Below are positions 59,494 through 64,000 of a stretch of DNA of 64,000 nucleotides, in pieces. This stretch comes from Saccopteryx bilineata (taxonomy: Eukaryota; Chordata; Mammalia; Chiroptera; Emballonuridae), in assembly GCF_036850765.1 (NCBI RefSeq), contig NC_089498.1:51263795-51327794 (forward strand), in the 5' to 3' direction. The translations under genes were made by a program, and so were the position numbers. The notes under the pieces are model-generated. The model did no database searches and was not told the origin of the DNA. It was given only the letters and a program-made list of their open reading frames with translations. How positions within the stretch are numbered: the stretch's first letter is position 1; each line of letters begins with the position of its first letter.

Positions 59494-59847
59494 AGTCCCT
59501 GGCCTTTTGGCTCAGTGGTAGAACATCAACTGGGGATGTGGAAGTCCAGGTTCGATTCCTGGTCAGGGCACACAGGAGAGGCGGCCACCTGCTTCTTCCA
59601 CTTCCCCCTTCCCTTTTCTCTCTCTCTATCTCTTCCCCTCCCACAGCCATGGTTGTGGCACTTGGTTGACTTGCCCCAAGTGCTGAGGATGGCTCTGTGG
59701 ATCCTCAGGCACTAAAAAGAGCTCCATTGTGAGCATGGTCCCAGAGGAACAGAGCATTGGTTCCAGACAGGGGTTGCTGGGTGGATCCCAGTTGGAGTAC
59801 ATGAGGGATTCTGTCTCTGTATCTCCCCTACTCACACTTAAGAAAAT
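59494..59847 (+). mobile_element. VES/Rhin-1-like SINE
   Basis: TCCCTGGCCTTTTGGCTCAGTG head, AGGTTCGATTCCTGG B-box, full body. Perfect 13-bp TSD AAATAACTATGGA at 59481-59493 and 59848-59860. Confidence 0.93.
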
Positions 59848-59887
59848 AAATAACTATGGATATGAAAACATTCATTAAAATAGTGAT

Positions 59888-60010
59888 TGGCCTGACCTGT
59901 GGTGGCGCAGTGGATCAAGCTTAGACCTGGAACACTGAGGTCACCAGTTCAAAACCCTGGGCTTGCCTGGTCAAGGCACATATGGGAGTTGATGCTTCCT
60001 GCTCCTCCCC

Positions 60011-60053
<43 letters not shown>

Positions 60054-60083
60054 TTAAAATGAATAAATAAAAATAATTTTTAA
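59888..60083 (+). mobile_element. Short-type bat SINE
   Basis: TGGCCTGACCTGTGGTGGCG head, GTTCAAAACCCTGGGCTTGCC, ATGGGAGTTGATGCTTCC, a long (CT)n and (ATAA)n tail. Perfect 11-bp TSD AAAATAGTGAT at 59877-59887 and 60084-60094. Confidence 0.95.
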
Positions 60084-60094
60084 AAAATAGTGAT

Positions 60095-60283
60095 AAATAA
60101 CATTCACTGAGTACCACACTGAGAGCTGCAAACATTTTATGCCTTATCTCACTTAGTTTTCACAGCAACCTTCTGTGGAAGATACTACTTTTTACTCCAA
60201 TTTTATAAATGATAGAATTAAAGATTGGAAACTTTAAGTATTTTTTCTAAGACCACCAGCTATTGAGTAACAACTGTGATAAG
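60095..60283 (+). repeat. MIR SINE
   Basis: ACATTCACTGAGTACCACACTG, TGCCTTATCTCACTTAGTTTTC, ACAGCAACCTTCTGTGGAAG, ATACTACTTTTTACTCCAATTTTA and GACCACCAGCTATTGAGTAAC follow MIR. Confidence 0.8.
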
Positions 60284-60298
60284 AACACAGGTAATGTG

Positions 60299-60617
60299 CC
60301 TGACCAGCTGGTGGTGCAGTGAATAGAGTGTTGGACTGGGACTCGGAGGACCCAGGTTCAAAACCCTGAGGTTGCCAGCTTGAGCATGGACTCATCTGGT
60401 TCGAGAAAGGCTCATCAACTTAAGCCCAAGGTCACTGGCTTAAGCAAGGGGTCACTCAGTCTGCTGTAGCCCCCTGTTTAAGGCACACATGAGAAAACAA
60501 TCAATGAACAACTAAGGTGCCACAATAAAGAATTGATGCTTCCATCTTTGTCCCTTCTTGTCTGTCTGTCCCTATCTGTCTCTCTCTGTCACAAAACAAA
60601 CAAACAAACAAAAACAC
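60299..60617 (+). mobile_element. Long-type bat SINE
   Basis: CCTGACCAGCTGGTGGTGCAG head, CAGGTTCAAAACCCTGAGG, tandem-repeat block (60370-60460), CACACATGAGAAAACAATC, CT-rich end and (CAAA)n tail. Perfect 15-bp TSD AACACAGGTAATGTG at 60284-60298 and 60618-60632. It landed at the end of the MIR. Confidence 0.95.
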
Positions 60618-60873
60618 AACACAGGTAATGTGACACCAAGACTGATGCCCTTATCCATTCAAAACTCTTTGAGGATAGGGGATATTTATTTACAAATCTC
60701 ATCATTCCTTGTACATCATCCACAATGGGCACCCATTTGGATTCATTCGTTAGATTCATGAATGATCTTACACAGTAATTGACTCCATTAATTTTCTAAC
60801 TGGTACCTTTAATGGGTGAGATAATATGGACTTAATGACAAAGTATTAAGGAACACTGCTATACTTATTGTAC

Positions 60874-61470
60874 TTAGTTTTCTCTGTGATGGTGATTGCT
60901 GGCACTAGGCCTCGAGAGTAGGCCCTCATCATTGCCATCCCTCTGCTCCTGGTATTGTATGTACATCTGTTGTACCTTCTGCTGTACCTCTGGCATCATC
61001 TTCTCACTAAGCATTTTTGGCAGCAACTTTAGAAACATCTGTTGCCCTAACCTAAGAACAAACAAGTTGCTCCCTGTCAAATGAGGATGGCATTTGGCAG
61101 TTCATGCTTTAATCTTCTTCTGGAGTCCCTTTGGTTATAAATATAAATCCATAGGATGAAATCTTTAGAGCCATGCCATTCTATACATGTAGCAAAGGGC
61201 AAAATCCATGTGGAAGGCATATAGTAGAACAAATTGAAATTATGTAGCATGACCTTCTCCCACACAATAGCGAGGCATTCATTGTATGGGGATGTTACTT
61301 GTAGACACTTACGGCATAGCACCAAGAGGCTTTTGTCCATACACCAGTTCCAATCATGACTGCCAAAGGACAGCTGGGTGATGTTAGACAACTTCCTCAG
61401 TCTCTCATAGAAGAGAAAGAACCTTGACCTGTCTGCATTCACTCTTATGGGTTTAACATATAATAAAATT
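60874..61470 (-). pseudogene. Unrecognised broken coding-like segment, possibly a processed pseudogene
   Basis: On the minus strand a protein-like frame runs from about 61470 to a stop near 61077 (it includes ERLRKLSNITQLSFGS and VTSPYNECLAIVWEKV, then RDSRRRLKHELPNAILI). A second frame follows directly (LGQQMFLKLLPKMLSEKMMP, EVQQKVQQMYIQYQEQRDG) to about 60874. Composition is protein-like rather than repeat-like, and the two frames look like one reading frame broken by a small shift at about 61077-61083. I do not recognise the parent protein. It could be a processed pseudogene, or chance. Confidence 0.35.
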
Positions 61471-64000
61471 CAGTCTTTGATCTCTAAAAAAACCATCATT
61501 CCTTGAGGGAAAACTCACATGTAATAACCTAATTCATATAAATCAAAATGACAAGTTATGGATAATTATTACTGGACATATTCTTATTGGTTGTCTTTTA
61601 AGAAAAAAAAAGTAGCCCATGACATCCAGGAACTGATGCTGATAGCTAAGCTTCAACATTCTTACTGACGTTTTTACACTTTAAAACTAAGCCATGCGGT
61701 TCTCCTGTTGTAGGTAAACAATCTCATAGATTATCTACTTCAGACTGGGTCACTGTGAAAGCAACAAGATACTAGACATTAGCTTCTCTCACTAAATTTG
61801 TGACTGTGGCTTCTTTACTTGTTGCAACTTTAGGCTTGCTCTGGTGCCTAGAGAAGGTTTATTGAGATATCTATTCATAGGATTCCCCCTGCTTTCTAAC
61901 AACTCTCAATCTAGAATGAACCTCTTTCTTAGAACCTCTTTACAATTATCTAAGAAAAGCCCAAATATTGTAAGAAGTTCTTACTAACACCAGCTTACTG
62001 AGACACTTCACAATTCCTTGGGATGTGAATTCTTCTTCCCTGCAATGAGTAACAAACCCAACTTGTTCAACTATAGCAAGTGATGTTTAGCTGAAGTCAT
62101 TGTCATTTCCAAGAAATTAAGTCAATAACCTAAGTCAGATAGTTGTGTGAAATCACAAAATTCCACAACACTGTTTAAGTTTGCTTTCTAAATATAAATT
62201 TTATTATTTTTATTCATATGTATGGTTTACAGAATCAGTAAGGAAAGAAGGACTTATACTGAAGAATAATATCACTTGTGTGTTTTTTCCATCCCATTCC
62301 CAGCTGGAAACATGATACAGTTTCAGTCTCCTCATTTTAATCAGAAACTTGACTGCTGTACTTAATTGCCAAGAATTCCCTCTTGTTGTCTGATTATCTT
62401 TTCTTCATTGTATTCTCTTAGATTTTTGTTTTTGTGATATTCTCTTGACTTTCTCTTCTGTCATTATGATTTTTATTATTATTAATATTATTTTAGGTAA
62501 TTTTCCTGTCCCTTAAAATTGTTTTGATTTTACTCACTTATTATAGAAGTGACTCTTAATTGCCTGTTCATATTGACAAGAATGAGGATGGTAGTAAAGT
62601 TGACCCATGTTTTTAAGGTGGGCCTTGATAGTATGAATAGACCATATTTTTTACTTGTAAATGCAAGAATACTAAAGATTTTGTTCTTATTTACTATTTT
62701 TTAGTTCTGTCCTATTGTAAGCAGTCATATATAAAGATTTTATATATGAAATTTGTTTTCAGATTAATTGAAGTATAGCAGCAACCTATAAAAACAGCAC
62801 AGCTTTAGACCTGATTTGTCCTATAATCTTTTTGCTTGCTTACAGAAAAAAAAAGTAGGAAAACTCTCAAAGGCTTTATTAAGGAGTTAAGTTGCTGTTT
62901 AGTGACCAATATAGTTTGCATGTCATTGCTCTTTCTGACAAAACAACTTGAAAACAGCCTATTATTGTGTTCATTTCAGTTCTATCACAAAAAAAGCTCT
63001 CCACTGAGTCTACATCTGACCTCAAGTATTTTGTGTATTTTAACTCATTTCATTGTCACACCCTTTGAATCAACTTATATATTCTTCATACAGCTTTTAA
63101 AATATTGACATTTAAAATATTTTCCTTGTTTTAAAAAATGAAAAAATTTTATGATACTTAAAAGCCCTGGTTAGAATTATGGTTATGGATATCAATTCTC
63201 TAATTTAATTTTAGTTAAACTCAGTTATATGTATACTTAACTGTTTTCACATTTGAACTCTAAGATCACTTTGCATGGAAATCAAAAGCTATCCTAATAT
63301 TTAAAAAATAGGTCAGTTATTTTTATCTGTGTCTATGTGTGGGACATTCAAATTGTCTGAATTTACATTTGTTGTCTATTGTCATAAGTTATTTCATCTA
63401 TGCTGTATCTGTGGTATTATTTTAAGGAAGTGATGCTGTTTAAGCTTTTAACTCCTGATTTGCAAAGTATGGGGAAAAAATAAATAATATGAAAAAGCCA
63501 TGGCAGCAACATGACCCCTGAGCTGCAAAGTCAAAGCTAAACTGCCTAACATCTTTCAGCTGGAAACACAGAATTACAGATCAAATGTGTCTAGTTTTCT
63601 AGGGTCTGAGATACCCTATGTGAAATCATACTTTTAATTGCCATGGCAATATATACTACCTTTGTAGTAATTGAAATTGAATACATGGTAATTAGAAGTT
63701 ACGGTAGCTTTTACTGCTTATTTAATAAGGAAAAATAAGATAGAGTATGTAAAAAAAAGAACGGTAAAAATTCAATATTCATGTCTCAAGCTTAGTGCTA
63801 ATAGGCATCGATTTAACAGCAAAGATTTTAATTTTATGAAAGCTTATGTTAATATAATAAAAATGAATATATTAAGAGTTGTTCTTAGTTACTGGTAATG
63901 ATGACCTGCAAGAGGCCATCTTGACTTCCAAATTTTAATATAGTATAGAGAGTCTTAATGATTTTTTCATGTGATCTCATAATGATCATGATGTTATTGA
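61471..64000. other. AT-rich intronic sequence, nothing recognised
   Basis: Some minus-strand sequence up to about 61880 might be the upstream part of the broken coding-like segment. Otherwise no gene, RNA or clear repeat. Confidence 0.4.

Overview
The window is vertebrate nuclear DNA, AT-rich and dense in interspersed repeats. One protein-coding exon is recognisable on the + strand: 4767-5077, the beta-specific first coding exon of PRKG1 (cGMP-dependent protein kinase I). It has a leucine zipper, a pseudosubstrate/autoinhibitory segment and a consensus splice donor, and it sits in a CpG-rich promoter-like block (about 4130-5100). The rest reads as intron: sequence upstream of the beta promoter at 1-4100 and the first kilobases of the very long first beta intron at 5078-64000. 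No other intact gene was found.

The host is almost certainly a bat. There are at least 17 tRNA-derived SINE copies of three related kinds: a VES/Rhin-1-like family beginning GCCCTGGCCGGTTGGCTC, a short family beginning GCCTGACCTGTGGTGG, and a longer relative of the short one with an internal tandem-repeat block. Most keep recognisable target-site duplications (TSDs), so their boundaries are well fixed. The SINE mix suggests a rhinolophoid-type bat, but that is inference.

Layout. 1-4130: intron with a small palindromic MITE, a MIR and a long pyrimidine tract. 4130-5083: PRKG1-beta promoter and exon. 5084-15916: repeat-poor intron with a few ancient MITEs and MIRs and a possible conserved noncoding block. 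15917-23445: SINEs, MIRs and old L1 pieces. 23680-25207: two inverted solo LTRs of one family. 27625-30526: a nearly complete but inactivated autonomous hAT transposon with two SINE insertions. 31033-33781: a short, gene-less, ERVK-like provirus on the minus strand with paired LTRs, lysine-tRNA primer site, polypurine tract and a perfect 6-bp TSD, inserted exactly at the 5' edge of an older SINE. 34016-34733: a MITE split by a third solo LTR. 36000-40200: MIRs, a MITE and an MLT1 LTR. 41858-44541: three long-type SINEs, one of which has had its middle replaced by an inverted 106-bp copy of sequence about 1 kb away. 45500-52127: ancient repeats and L1 fragments, including a twin-primed L1. 52785-53121: a non-autonomous MITE that is clearly an internal-deletion derivative of the hAT element at 27625. 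54190-60632: more SINEs, a Tigger remnant, L1 tails and an MLT1-like LTR. 60874-61470: an unrecognised broken coding-like segment. 61470-64000: nothing recognised.

Nothing here is an operon or multigene system. The most informative content is the record of mobile-element history: the hAT/MITE pair, nested insertions that give relative ages, and the inverted templated insertion inside a SINE.
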